This document shows positions 21,668 to 30,871 of a stretch of DNA of 56,010 bases, in pieces. Every line of letters starts with the position of its first letter. Positions within the stretch are counted from its first letter, which is position 1. The notes beneath the pieces are model-generated. The model saw nothing but the letters and a program-made list of their open reading frames with translations, did no database searches and was not told the DNA's origin. Source of the stretch: Pseudomonadota bacterium (GTDB taxonomy: Bacteria > Pseudomonadota > Gammaproteobacteria > Acidiferrobacterales > Acidiferrobacteraceae); contig JAKARI010000017.1 of the NCBI GenBank assembly GCA_021819245.1, positions 1-56,010 on the forward strand, written 5' to 3'. Made by a program: the position numbers and the translations under genes.

Positions 21668-22581
21668 GGCACGGCCACGGACTCGAGCAGCCGGCGCACC
21701 TCGCGTTCGGCGTCGGTCAGCGGCAGCCTGTGGGCGAGGACCGCCACCGCCACCGCCTGCACATCCTCCGGCAGCCCATAGTCGCGACCCTTGAGCACGG
21801 CGTGTGCGCGCGCGGCGTCGCGCAGCGCAAGCCCGGCCCGGGGCGAGAACCCGCCGTCCCAATCGGGTTGCGCGCGGCTCGCCGCCAGCAGGTCCTGGAT
21901 GTAATCCAGCAAGGCCTCCGAGCAGCGTACCGCCTGCACCCGTTCGCGCCACGCCAGGAGGTCGGCTGCGGACAATAGGGGCGCCTGCTGGCGGGCCATG
22001 GCCCGGCGGTCCCCGCCCGTCAATATCTGGCGTTCCGCGGCGCGGTCCGGGTAGCCCAGGGTCAGACGCATCAGAAAACGATCCATCTGCGATTCCGGCA
22101 GGGCGAATGTCCCGACCTGATGGTGAGGATTCTGCGTGGCGACCACAAAAAACGGCTGAGGCAGCCGGTGCGGCGTTCCGTCGACCGTCACCTGGCCCTC
22201 GGCCAGGGCCTCGAGCAGGGCGCTCTGGGTCTTGGGGGTGGCGCGATTGATCTCGTCTGCGAGCAAAAGCTGGGTAAAGATCGGCCCCCTATGAAACGTG
22301 AAGTCGCGTGCCTCGGGATCGAATATGGACACCCCGATCACGTCGGCCGGCAACAGGTCGGCGGTAAATTGCAGGCGTGTGAAGCCAAGCCCCAGGACCG
22401 CCTGCAGGCCGTAGGCGAGCGTGGTCTTGCCGACCCCCGGCACGTCTTCGAGCAGCAGGTGGCCGCCGGCGAGCGCGCAACACAGCGCCAAGCGCACCGA
22501 CTCCGCCTTGCCGACCAGAATCGTCTCGAGCGCCGCCTGCACGCGGCCGAGATCGCCCTGTGGGGATATGGGGGTGTCCAC
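21664..22581 (-). CDS. MoxR family AAA+ ATPase
   Basis: About 305 residues. Walker A GVGKTT lies at 49-54 in LEDVPGVGKTTLAYGLQ, the MoxR region reads HRGPIFTQLLLADEINRATPKTQSALLEA, and sensor 1 is VVATQNP. MoxR ATPases are chaperone-like and linked to DUF58/VWA partners. I place the start at GTG 22581, at the beginning of family similarity. A TATACT box sits six bases upstream on the same strand, so the mRNA might be leaderless. An upstream in-frame extension to 22686 shows no similarity. Confidence 0.93.
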   Translation of the reverse strand: MDTPISPQGDLGRVQAALETILVGKAESVRLALCCALAGGHLLLEDVPGVGKTTLAYGLQAVLGLGFTRLQFTADLLPADVIGVSIFDPEARDFTFHRGPIFTQLLLADEINRATPKTQSALLEALAEGQVTVDGTPHRLPQPFFVVATQNPHHQVGTFALPESQMDRFLMRLTLGYPDRAAERQILTGGDRRAMARQQAPLLSAADLLAWRERVQAVRCSEALLDYIQDLLAASRAQPDWDGGFSPRAGLALRDAARAHAVLKGRDYGLPEDVQAVAVAVLAHRLPLTDAEREVRRLLESVAVP

Positions 22582-22704
22582 GACTCGAGTATAGGGGCTC
22601 GGTGCGTGCCTGCCTACCGCACCCCGCGACACCGCCCGCAGGCCCCCCGTCTCCGATCCAGCGCCGTTCATCTGCCCCCGGGGCATGGCGGGGGCCTCGT
22701 CCGG

Positions 22705-22729
22705 CGATCCTTGCGGGATCGTCTATAAT
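22705..22729 (+). promoter_or_regulatory. Promoter and operator-like palindrome of the prepilin cluster
   Basis: A perfect TATAAT -10 box (22724-22729) is preceded directly by an inverted repeat, CGATCC (22705-22710) and GGATCG (22716-22721), separated by TTGCG. No consensus -35 box is present where the repeat lies. The palindrome is a plausible activator or repressor site controlling pilin expression. Confidence 0.45.
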
Positions 22730-22832
22730 GATAGCGGGAATAATACCCACGGGCTGGAGGCCGCGCCGCGGCCGGATCTTGTGATCGCCAGCGGGCATCG
22801 TCGCGCGGCGCTCGCGGGGCGGAGGGGATGAA

Positions 22833-23321
22833 TTGCGGGATGAACAGGGCATGATGCGACCGACACGGCACAGGGGGCTGCGGCAGGCGGGCCTGACGCT
22901 CATCGAGATCATGGTGGTGGTTGCCATTTTGGCCATCATCGCGGCGATCGCGATCCCTGTGTACTCGAATTACATCAAGGACGCCAAGGTCGGCCGCGCC
23001 GAGAGCAATCTGGTGTTGTTGTCGACGCTCATGGAGCGCTATTACCAGAACAACAACGCCTATCCCGCCAGCCAGACCCTGGTGGCCAATGCCATACCGG
23101 GCTGGAACCCCGGCAATAACCCCAACCCCTTGTTTACCTACGCCATTCAGAACCCGGACCCGGGGGCCTGCACCGTCGCCGCGCCCGCCGGCCCAAGCTA
23201 CCTGTTGACCGCTACACCCACTCCGGCCTCGGGCCTGCCGGCCACGGAGATCTTCTATCTCGACAGCATCAATGATCGTTGCGAGCAGCTCCCGAATGGG
23301 ACGCTGGTCATGGGGTGGTGA
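22833..23321 (+). CDS. Type IV pilin (PilE/PilA-like)
   Basis: A 162-residue prepilin. The class III leader is cut at Gly before LTLIEIMVVVAILAIIAAIA, with Glu at mature position 5 and Leu rather than the common Phe at position 1. Two cysteines in the C-terminal half could form the D-region disulfide. TTG at 22833 has GGAGG seven bases upstream; ATG at 22851 or 22854 is an alternative with a 13-14 residue leader. The GGAGG also precedes an ATG at 22828 that opens an eight-codon frame ending over the ATGATG. It is first in a five-gene prepilin cluster. Confidence 0.9.
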   Translation: MRDEQGMMRPTRHRGLRQAGLTLIEIMVVVAILAIIAAIAIPVYSNYIKDAKVGRAESNLVLLSTLMERYYQNNNAYPASQTLVANAIPGWNPGNNPNPLFTYAIQNPDPGACTVAAPAGPSYLLTATPTPASGLPATEIFYLDSINDRCEQLPNGTLVMGW

Positions 23322-23322
23322 T

Positions 23323-23901
23323 ATGCCGCACGCACGCGCCCTAGGCCGGCCGCCCACCGGGCCTTACGCGGCTCGCGGCCTGACCCTGGTCGAGCTCGTG
23401 GTGGTGCTCGCGATCATCGCCATCTTGATCGGCGCAGGCTTTCTCGGCCTCATGTCGTGGCTTGGTACCGACAACGTCAATGTCGCGCAGGCGCGGGTGC
23501 GCACCGCCCTGCAGCTCACCATGGCGAGCGCCCTGATGAGTCCGCCGGCCTCCGCGACCCCGTATCGCAACTGGTCCCTGCAGGTCGCGACCCAAGGCGC
23601 CCGCGAGTACCTCTACGTCTGCACCGGCAGCCACGGGGGGTGCGCCGGCAACACGAACCCCGCCTCCGGGCCCGTCGAGGTCCACGTGAGCAGCATCCCG
23701 GCGAGCGTGCACCTCACGATCAACCAGTCCCCGCTGACCTGTCTCGCGTTCAGCCCGCTCGGCCAGCCGTTGCTCGCGGCCGGCGTGCCGGCAAATGCCT
23801 CGGCCGGGGCCTGCTATTGGCCCGCGGCGGTCAACGGCCAGTGGACCTTCCAGGCCAGCGTTACGGGAGGCGCGGCGGCGAGTGACACCTATGTCTTCTA
23901 G
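23323..23901 (+). CDS. Prepilin-like protein, FimT/GspH type
   Basis: 192 residues starting one base after the previous stop codon. A leader ending ...AARG precedes the prepilin segment LTLVELVVVLAIIAILIGAG with Glu at +5. The body is a small soluble domain with four cysteines. This order (pilin, FimT-like, PilV-like, PilW-like, PilX-like) matches minor pilin operons that prime type IV pilus assembly. The 3' end overlaps the next gene by 11 bp. Confidence 0.85.
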   Translation: MPHARALGRPPTGPYAARGLTLVELVVVLAIIAILIGAGFLGLMSWLGTDNVNVAQARVRTALQLTMASALMSPPASATPYRNWSLQVATQGAREYLYVCTGSHGGCAGNTNPASGPVEVHVSSIPASVHLTINQSPLTCLAFSPLGQPLLAAGVPANASAGACYWPAAVNGQWTFQASVTGGAAASDTYVF

Positions 23902-24274
23902 AGGGTTTACGCTGATCGAGGTGCTGGTATCGCTTGTGATCTTCCTTCTGATCGCAGTCGGGGTCGGTCTAGGCCTTCATCATGCCGTCGCCAACAACGT
24001 CTTCGACAGCCAGCGCCAGGATGTCCTGAATACCACGCTCCAGGTCCTCGACAGCCACCCCCCGGATCAGTTCTGCCCGCCGCCGGGCGGGACCAACACG
24101 GTCGCCGCCACCACCCCGGCGGGGCTTGCGTTTTCTATCAATATCACGTGCGCCGTGGCTGACATCCCCGCGCCCGCGGCCGCGCCGACTACGACCATCC
24201 CGGTCACGCAGCTCACCGCGGTCGCCAACTGGACCACATTCGGAGTCGCTCGCAGTGTCACCGTCATGCAATAG
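23891..24274 (+). CDS. Minor pilin, PilV-like
   Basis: A 127-residue prepilin with a very short leader MSSRG cut before FTLIEVLVSLVIFLLIAVGV. The C-terminal part is short and contains two cysteines. The ATG at 23891 lies inside the end of the upstream gene. The position in the cluster and the EVLVSLVI segment suggest PilV, but the protein is smaller than most PilV proteins. Confidence 0.82.
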   Translation: MSSRGFTLIEVLVSLVIFLLIAVGVGLGLHHAVANNVFDSQRQDVLNTTLQVLDSHPPDQFCPPPGGTNTVAATTPAGLAFSINITCAVADIPAPAAAPTTTIPVTQLTAVANWTTFGVARSVTVMQ

Positions 24275-24962
24275 GGGGTTTACGCTCATCGAGCTCATGG
24301 TCGCCATGGCGGTGGGCGCGCTTTTGGTATTGGCGGCCATGATTCTGTATGTCCCGGTATCGCGCTCGCTCGTCGATCAGGGGGTGGTGGGCCAGCAGAC
24401 CCTGAGCGAGGCCGTCAATTACGACTTCGATGTGATGAATACCGCCAACGCGGGTTACGGCATCGCAGCCCCCCAGATGAACACCGATGTCGTGCTGGTG
24501 ACGGGGTCGGGCCCCGGCAACAACACCCCGGTCGCCATACCGGCGGCTGGCAGCGCGCAGGGCAACGGGCTCTTCTGGGACTGGACCATCCCGGCAGGCG
24601 GCGCCACGACCAGCTGCGCGGGGCTGCAGGTGGTCGCCGGCGCCAACGGCCATGGCGGCAACGAGCGGCTCGTCTCTTACGAAGAGGTGCCGGGCGGCTC
24701 ATGCACGGCGGCGGCCCTGGACACCGCCGCCAACTGGGATATCGAGACGGTCCTGCCGAGCGTGACCCCGGGGGCGGCGGCGCCGATCACGGTCACGGCC
24801 GCGCAGAATTGCGACCCGCGCGGGTCGCAGATCGTCGGCAATCCCGTACTGCATCCGCTCGTAAGCCTGCAACTGCCGATTCCACCGCTCCTGACAGGCG
24901 GGTTCTTCGCCCATCTCGCCGATCAGGTCCCCGTCAACGTCTGTCTGCACAACCTGCCCTGA
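24255..24962 (+). CDS. Minor pilin, PilW-like
   Basis: A 235-residue prepilin. The start is GTG at 24255, 20 bp inside the upstream gene, giving leader MSPSCNRG before FTLIELMVAMAVGALLVLAA. A long extracellular domain follows. PilW-like proteins are minor pilins in the tip complex. The overlap with the previous gene indicates translational coupling. Confidence 0.8.
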   Translation: MSPSCNRGFTLIELMVAMAVGALLVLAAMILYVPVSRSLVDQGVVGQQTLSEAVNYDFDVMNTANAGYGIAAPQMNTDVVLVTGSGPGNNTPVAIPAAGSAQGNGLFWDWTIPAGGATTSCAGLQVVAGANGHGGNERLVSYEEVPGGSCTAAALDTAANWDIETVLPSVTPGAAAPITVTAAQNCDPRGSQIVGNPVLHPLVSLQLPIPPLLTGGFFAHLADQVPVNVCLHNLP

Positions 24963-24978
24963 TCGGCGAGGTCTCGTC

Positions 24979-26661
24979 ATGCGCACATCTCTGAAACCCC
25001 AACGCGGCGTCTCCACCCTCATCATGATCCTGGCCGTGGGCGCAGCGCTCGCGGCGAGCCTCTACGGGGCCTACAGCCACATGCAGGCGAGCGGCCAGTC
25101 TCAGGATACGAGCGCCGCCCGCATTCAGGCGCGCCGCTATGCCGAAGACGCCCTCACGGCGTCGGCCGAATATCTCAATCAGCTGTACTGCGGCTCGCTG
25201 AGCAGCACCTGCGCAAGCGGTGATGCCGGCAATCTCAGCGCCACCGCGATTCCGGCCGGGACCGTGCTGGTCAACTACTCTCCGCCCAGCGGAGGCGGCG
25301 CCAATCTGACCGCGACCGTGGTCAACAACACCTTTCCCGCCAACGGCGAGATCGAGGTCGACGCCGTGGGGACGACGCCCACGGGCGCCGCCGAGATCCG
25401 CGCCTATCTGCATGCGGCAACGATCTACACCTTCACGCCGCTCAATTACGCCTTTCTCATCAATGGCTCACAGGTCCTGACCGGAAACGTGTCCGTCAAT
25501 ACCGGCGCGAGCTCGCTCACCGTGGTCGGCAATCTCGGCATCGAGGGCAGCGCGAGCGTGGTCGGCACCGCGCAGGCTACCGGCACCATCACCGACAGCA
25601 CCGGCAAGAGCTGCGGCACGACCGCGACCTGTAATCAGGACATCAATCCGGCAAGCGTCGTGTCCCCCGCCATCAACGCCTATAACCTGACCGGCGAGGC
25701 CAACGCGGTCCTGTCGGTGGATGCCAACGGCACCCCGCAGGTGACCTTCGAGAATGATCCGAATCTGGCACCGGCCGGCACCACCCCGCTCGCCTCGTTT
25801 CCGGCAAGCTCCACCGCCCTCTGCGCAGCCGGCGGCGCGGGCTGCATCACGCCGCCTTCCAAGTCCACCAAGTGGCAATGGGAGGTCACCGGCACCCCGA
25901 CCCCGGGGGTCTTGTTCTTCTACGGCGACCTCAGCGTGGCCTCCGGCGTGATCGGGAACGCCACGAGCGGCACGCCGGGGTATGCCACCCTGATCGCCAC
26001 CGGCAACATGGTGGTCGCGACGCACAACGACATCGTCGCCTACGGCCAGATGCCGGAGGTGTGTGACCAGGCGGTGATACCGGCCAACGTCTGTCCCGAC
26101 GGCGTCAATACCGTAAGCCCCGGGGAGGGCGTCGGGGCGGTCGCCAACGCCGTCCTGATCAGCGGCGGGAGCGTGAATTACCCCTATACCGGGGGTGGGA
26201 CACTCTACGAGAATGGTATGCCGATGCCTGCGGGAACTATTCCTGCCGTCGGCGACGCCACCCAGACCGAGGCGAGCGACACCACACAGCCAAGCGGCAC
26301 GGTCACCGGCTATTTCTGCTCGGATACGGGCAGCGCCGCGGCCTGCGCGACCGGCACCACCACCGGCATCATCACCGGCGGCGCTGTCACCCTGCAGGGC
26401 AATTCGGACCTGACCGGCGTGGTCGCGGCCGCCGAGTCCCTGACCGCCATAGGGGACGGCACGATCACCGGCATGATCGATACCGCCAACACCAACAACA
26501 CATCGACATCGACCCTGGGAGGCAACTCGAGCCTGAACGACGTCAACGGGAATCTGAAGATCCAGTACGCCCCCGGGGTGTCCAACGCCACCAATCTCGG
26601 CGGCGGCGGCACGACCCCCGAGATGGCCTTCGTGCCCCTCTGGCAGCGCTTCGTGTACTAG
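24979..26661 (+). CDS. Large PilX-like pilus protein with repetitive beta-rich region
   Basis: 560 residues. The N-terminus QRGVSTLIMILAVGAALAASLYGAYSHMQ is a PilX-type membrane helix that lacks Glu at +5, as PilX proteins often do, followed by the helical ARIQARRYAEDALTASAEYL segment. From about residue 150 the protein is Gly/Thr/Ser/Asn-rich with repeated short valine strands (SQVLTGNVSVNTG, LTVVGNLGIEGSASVVG, GAVTLQGNSDLTGVV), suggesting a beta-solenoid. Several cysteine pairs could form disulfides. Usual PilX proteins are much shorter. The gene ends the cluster and no pilY1-like gene follows, so this protein may act as a tip adhesin. Confidence 0.75.
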   Translation: MRTSLKPQRGVSTLIMILAVGAALAASLYGAYSHMQASGQSQDTSAARIQARRYAEDALTASAEYLNQLYCGSLSSTCASGDAGNLSATAIPAGTVLVNYSPPSGGGANLTATVVNNTFPANGEIEVDAVGTTPTGAAEIRAYLHAATIYTFTPLNYAFLINGSQVLTGNVSVNTGASSLTVVGNLGIEGSASVVGTAQATGTITDSTGKSCGTTATCNQDINPASVVSPAINAYNLTGEANAVLSVDANGTPQVTFENDPNLAPAGTTPLASFPASSTALCAAGGAGCITPPSKSTKWQWEVTGTPTPGVLFFYGDLSVASGVIGNATSGTPGYATLIATGNMVVATHNDIVAYGQMPEVCDQAVIPANVCPDGVNTVSPGEGVGAVANAVLISGGSVNYPYTGGGTLYENGMPMPAGTIPAVGDATQTEASDTTQPSGTVTGYFCSDTGSAAACATGTTTGIITGGAVTLQGNSDLTGVVAAAESLTAIGDGTITGMIDTANTNNTSTSTLGGNSSLNDVNGNLKIQYAPGVSNATNLGGGGTTPEMAFVPLWQRFVY

Positions 26662-26839
26662 GCCGCGCCCGAGGGACGGTTTGGTGCCGGACCCGGCCCT
26701 ACCAAGGCGCGCTCGGGCCAGGGGGGCCGGGTGTTTGGTGGTCTTCTCGCGGCCGCCCCGCCGTGCCCGGGATTGCGGCAGCCCCCCTAAGGACGCCACG
26801 AAACCGGCCCCGAGCCTCACCCCCCGACATGGCCGCGCG

Positions 26840-26990
26840 CGTGCGCCCGCCGGTCCGCCGCGGGTCCTGGTCTTCGGTTCTTCCGGCCAAGGGAGCGCTC
26901 GCGCGCTCCGCTATCGACGTCTTGGCGTGGCCCAGGGCGCGGACGGCGACGGACGGGCGCTATGGCGTCGATATGCGGCTTCATATCCCC
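26840..26990 (+). pseudogene. Remnant of an MNT-type nucleotidyltransferase (antitoxin) gene
   Basis: One frame encodes PRVLVFGSSGQGSARA (from about 26858), matching the MNT opening (VxLFGSRARG). The following DxD region continues in the next frame as SAIDVLAW (from 26907). A frameshift near 26905 and the loss of the first Asp indicate decay. It lies directly upstream of a broken HEPN gene, its usual partner. No intact start or single open frame covers the domain. Confidence 0.55.
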
Positions 26991-27041
26991 GCGGAGGCCA
27001 ACGATCGGAGTGGCCCACGCGGACCGTTTCTGAGTCGGGCG

Positions 27042-27488
27042 ATGCGCGAGGGCGCGGCGCGCCGGCCGCGGACACGAAACTTTCCGACGAGGCCCGTGAA
27101 GGGGAGGGCGGAGGCGAGGCATGATCTGGCGGCCGCCACGGCCCTATGGCCAAAAAGCGTTGCCTGGGCCTGTTTCGTCCCTCAGCAGGCGGCCGAGAAG
27201 GCCTTCCAGGCCATCCTGATCGCGATGGATGGCCCCGGTGCCTGCAGCCCAGGCCATCACCGGCCTCGCCGAGGGCCTCCAGGCCCTGTTGGCCGGTCCG
27301 CTCCCCGAGGCCGTGCAGGCGCGGCAGGCCTCGACCTCTTTTATGTCGCGTCGCGCTATCCCGATGCCGCCCCCGGGAAGCGCGCACCGTTTCGGGTCAT
27401 TACCGACCATCAGGTCGATGACGCCGTGCGCCTGGCCTCCGGTGCCGTGATCTGTCTCGATGGCGTGCTATCGCACCTTAAGACCTAG
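27042..27488 (+). pseudogene. Frameshifted HEPN-domain toxin gene
   Basis: In one frame EARHDLAAATALW...ACFVPQQAAEKAFQAILIA (from 27111) matches the HEPN core with its QQAAEKA helix. The next helix appears in the +1 frame (AQAITGLAEGLQALLAG, about 27244-27300). The C-terminal part, LFYVASRYPDA... to SHLKT, returns to the first frame and ends with TAG at 27486-27488. Two compensating indels thus garble the middle helices. With the MNT remnant it is a decayed MNT/HEPN toxin-antitoxin pair, now filler between the pilin cluster and mnmG. Confidence 0.6.
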
Positions 27489-27568
27489 ACGGGCGCGGCA
27501 CGAAGGCCTTCTGGCCCGAACGCGATCTGCGGTCATGGTATCATCGCCCTTCGCGGGAGGTCTGCGGC

Positions 27569-29428
27569 GTGGAGCACGAGGAGCATTACGAGGTCATTGT
27601 GGTAGGCGGCGGTCATGCCGGCACGGAGGCCGCGCTTGCCGCCGCGCGCATGGGCCGCAAGACCCTGCTGCTGACGCACAACATCGAGACCCTGGGCCAG
27701 ATGTCCTGTAATCCGGCGATCGGCGGCATCGGCAAGGGCCACCTGGTCCGGGAGATCGATGCCCTTGGCGGGGCCATGGGCGCCTGCGCCGATGCCGCCG
27801 CCATCCAGTGCCGCACCCTCAATGCGCGCAAGGGCCCGGCCGTGCGCGCCACGCGCGTGCAGGCCGACCGCGCACTCTACAAGGCCGCCATACGCCAGAC
27901 CCTTGAGCGCCAAGCGAACCTCCATATCTTCCAGCAGGCCGCCGACGACCTGGTCGTCGAGGGGCGTCGGGTGGGCGGGGTCGTCACCCAGATGGGCCTT
28001 ATCATCCGCGCGCCGACCGTGATCTTGACCACCGGCACCTTTCTGGCCGGGCTTATCCATGTGGGGCAGAGCCGCACCGCCGGGGGGCGCGCCGGCGAGC
28101 CCCCGGCGCGCGCGTTGGCCGAACGGCTGCGCGCCCTGGGGCTGCGTGCGGGGCGCCTGAAGACCGGCACCCCCCCGCGTATCGACGGCCGCACCATCGA
28201 CTTCTCCGTCCTCGAGGCCCAGGAAGGCGACGACCCGGCACCCTATTTTTCCTACGATGAGCCGCCGCGGCCTCGCCAGCTCGCCTGTCATATCACGCAC
28301 ACCACCGAGGAGACCCACGCGATCGTGCGCGGCGCCCTCGATCGATCGCCGCTCTACACCGGTGCCATAGAAGGCATAGGCCCGCGCTATTGCCCGTCCC
28401 TTGAAGACAAGGTCGTGCGCTTCGCCGACAAGGCCTCTCATCAGGTCTTTCTGGAGCCCGAGGGCCTCGCCACCCCGGAGGTCTACCCCAACGGTATCTC
28501 CACGAGTCTGCCGTTTGATGCCCAATGGCGGCTGGTACGTTCCCTGCCCGGCCTGCACAAGGCGGTGCTGACCCGCCCCGGCTACGCCATTGAATACGAC
28601 TATTTCGATCCGCGCGACCTCAAGCCCTCGTTGGAGACCCAGGCCCTAGACGGACTCTTCTTTGCCGGCCAGATCAATGGCACCACAGGCTATGAAGAGG
28701 CGGCCGCGCAAGGTCTTCTGGCCGGCATCAATGCCGCGCTCGCGGCGCGCGCGCACGGGGCGTGGTGGCCCGGCCGCCATGAGGCCTATCTCGGGGTCTT
28801 GATAGACGACCTCATCACTCAGGGCCTGACCGAACCCTACCGCATGTTCACCTCGCGCGCCGAGCATCGGCTGCTCTTGCGCGAAGACAACGCCGACGAG
28901 CGCTTGGCCGGCGTCGCCCACCGGCTGGGGCTTATCAGCGACGCCCGCGCTCGCGAGATCGCCGCCCGCACGCGCGCCGTCGCGAGCGAGGAGGCGCGCC
29001 TGCGCACGGTCTTCCTGCATCCTGGCGATGCCGGGGCCAGGACCCTCCTCGGGCAGGATCTCGCGCGGGAAAGTTCCCTGTTCGACCTCCTCAAGCGCCC
29101 CGGCGTGGGCTATAACGACATCATCGCGCTCGTGCCCTCGGAGGCGGCCCTGACCGATCCCAAGGCCCGGCGCCAGATCGAGGTCTCGGTGAAATACGCC
29201 GGCTATATCGCGCGCCAAGGGGACGAGATTGCGCGCCGCGCCCACCACGAGGAGATGGTCTTGCCGGACGATCTGGATTACCAGGGGATACACGGCCTGT
29301 CCACCGAGGCGCGCCAGCGGCTGGCGCGCCACCGGCCTGCGACCCTGGGGCAGGCCTCGCGCCTGCCCGGGGTCACGCCGGCCGCGGTATCGCTGCTGCT
29401 TGTGCACTTACAGCGAGGGCGTGCCTGA
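27569..29428 (+). CDS. mnmG: MnmG (GidA), tRNA modification enzyme
   Basis: 619 residues. The FAD-binding motif is [21 protein letters not shown], followed by the family hallmark [24 protein letters not shown]; the region [19 protein letters not shown] is also intact. It works with MnmE at the wobble uridine. The GTG start at 27569 has GGGAGG eight bases upstream. rsmG begins two bases after the stop. Confidence 0.98.
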   Translation: MEHEEHYEVIVVGGGHAGTEAALAAARMGRKTLLLTHNIETLGQMSCNPAIGGIGKGHLVREIDALGGAMGACADAAAIQCRTLNARKGPAVRATRVQADRALYKAAIRQTLERQANLHIFQQAADDLVVEGRRVGGVVTQMGLIIRAPTVILTTGTFLAGLIHVGQSRTAGGRAGEPPARALAERLRALGLRAGRLKTGTPPRIDGRTIDFSVLEAQEGDDPAPYFSYDEPPRPRQLACHITHTTEETHAIVRGALDRSPLYTGAIEGIGPRYCPSLEDKVVRFADKASHQVFLEPEGLATPEVYPNGISTSLPFDAQWRLVRSLPGLHKAVLTRPGYAIEYDYFDPRDLKPSLETQALDGLFFAGQINGTTGYEEAAAQGLLAGINAALAARAHGAWWPGRHEAYLGVLIDDLITQGLTEPYRMFTSRAEHRLLLREDNADERLAGVAHRLGLISDARAREIAARTRAVASEEARLRTVFLHPGDAGARTLLGQDLARESSLFDLLKRPGVGYNDIIALVPSEAALTDPKARRQIEVSVKYAGYIARQGDEIARRAHHEEMVLPDDLDYQGIHGLSTEARQRLARHRPATLGQASRLPGVTPAAVSLLLVHLQRGRA

Positions 29429-29429
29429 C

Positions 29430-30092
29430 ATGGGCGGGGCGCGCCCGATCGATACCGGGGGGTGGGGGCGGGCGGGCGAGCGCCTGCATGGCGGCCTCAA
29501 GGCCTTGGGCCTGGCCGCCGACGCCGCGATCGAGGCGCGCCTCCTCGCCTATCTCGAGACCCTGGCGCGCTGGAACCGGGTCTTCAATCTCACCGCGGTC
29601 CGCGATCCCGAGGACATGGTGGCGCGCCACCTTTTAGACAGTCTTGCCATTCTGCCGCACCTGCCGGCCGGCCGCCTGCTCGACGTCGGCAGCGGTGCAG
29701 GCCTGCCGGGCATCCCCATCGCGGTCTTGCAGCCCCAGCGTCCGGTGGTCCTGCTCGACCGCTCCCGCAAACGCATGGACTTTCTGACCGAGGTCGTGGC
29801 CCGCATGGCGCTGACCCAGGTGGTCCTCGTGCACGGCCGGGTGGAGGACCACACCCCCGGGGCGCCCTATGACGTCATCACCGCGCGCGCGTTTGCGAGC
29901 CTCAATGACATCGCGGCCGCGACCGGCCGTCTGCTGGCGCAAGGCGGCATCATCGCCGCCATGAAGGGGGCCCTTCCGACCGAGGAGATCGCCTCCGTGG
30001 CCCCGCCCTTTGCTGTTGCGGCCGTACACGCCCTTCAGGTGCCGGGGCTTGCCGCCAAACGCCACCTCGTGGCGCTCGTGCGTGACGCATGA
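29430..30092 (+). CDS. rsmG: RsmG (GidB), 16S rRNA (guanine-527-N7)-methyltransferase
   Basis: A 220-residue SAM methyltransferase. The SAM motif is LLDVGSGAGLPGIPIAV, preceded by WNRVFNLTAVRDPEDMVARHLLDSL and followed by DVITARAFASL. It methylates G527 of 16S rRNA; loss gives low-level streptomycin resistance in other bacteria. ATG at 29430 is used; GTG at 29421 is an alternative. It overlaps parA as ATGA. Confidence 0.97.
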   Translation: MGGARPIDTGGWGRAGERLHGGLKALGLAADAAIEARLLAYLETLARWNRVFNLTAVRDPEDMVARHLLDSLAILPHLPAGRLLDVGSGAGLPGIPIAVLQPQRPVVLLDRSRKRMDFLTEVVARMALTQVVLVHGRVEDHTPGAPYDVITARAFASLNDIAAATGRLLAQGGIIAAMKGALPTEEIASVAPPFAVAAVHALQVPGLAAKRHLVALVRDA

Positions 30093-30871
30093 CCCGCGTC
30101 GTCGCCATTACCAATCAAAAAGGCGGGGTGGGCAAGACCACGACCAGCATCAACGTGGCCGCGGCCATCGCCGAGCACGGCCGGCGCGTGCTGCTTATCG
30201 ATCTCGACCCGCAGGGCAACGCCACCATGGGCAGCGGCGCATCGGGCGCCGAGCGGGGCCTGTATGATGTGCTGCTCGGCGAGACCGAGGCGCAAAGCGC
30301 CATCACCAAGGCCGGTTGCGGCCTCGATGTCCTGGCAGCGCAGGCCGACCTGTCGGGCGCGGAACTCGAGCTGGCGCAGGCCCCGCAGCGCGAACAGCGC
30401 CTGCGCCGGGCGCTTGTGCCCCTTGCGGCGCACTACGACCACATTTATATCGACTGCCCCCCGGCCTTAAGCCTTCTGACCGTCAACGCCCTGGTGGCGG
30501 CCGATGCCGTGCTGATCCCCATGCAGTGCGAATACTACGCCCTCGAGGGGCTCACGGCGCTGCTTGGCACCATACGCCGCGTGCGCGCCCAGTTGAACCC
30601 CGCGCTCACCATCGAAGGCCTCTTGCGCACCATGTTCGACCCGCGCAACACCCTGGCCCTCGAGGTTTCGGACCAGCTGACCCGGCATTTTGGCGGCCAG
30701 TTGTTTCAGACTATCATTCCCCGCAATGTCCGGCTGGCCGAGGCCCCAAGTCATGGCATGCCCGTGATTCAGTATGATCGCGCCTCGCGCGGTGCCCAGG
30801 CCTATCTGGCCCTGGCGGCCGAGATCCTGGCGCGCGAACCGCCCCTTGTCGCAGGAGACCTGTCCCGATGA
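30089..30871 (+). CDS. parA: ParA/Soj chromosome partitioning ATPase
   Basis: A 260-residue ATPase with deviant Walker A KGGVGKTT (11-18), switch I region DLDPQGNAT and the IDCPPALSLLTVNAL motif. It forms ATP-dependent nucleoid-bound gradients that pull ParB-parS complexes. It overlaps rsmG and parB by four bases each, and its likely centromeres are the two parS sites inside recF. Confidence 0.97.
   Translation: MTRVVAITNQKGGVGKTTTSINVAAAIAEHGRRVLLIDLDPQGNATMGSGASGAERGLYDVLLGETEAQSAITKAGCGLDVLAAQADLSGAELELAQAPQREQRLRRALVPLAAHYDHIYIDCPPALSLLTVNALVAADAVLIPMQCEYYALEGLTALLGTIRRVRAQLNPALTIEGLLRTMFDPRNTLALEVSDQLTRHFGGQLFQTIIPRNVRLAEAPSHGMPVIQYDRASRGAQAYLALAAEILAREPPLVAGDLSR

Noticed and set aside
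26763..27488. A single 241-residue gene across the HEPN remnant
   Set aside because: The middle HEPN helices are found in another frame and the N-terminal third is not protein-like, so it is treated as a pseudogene.
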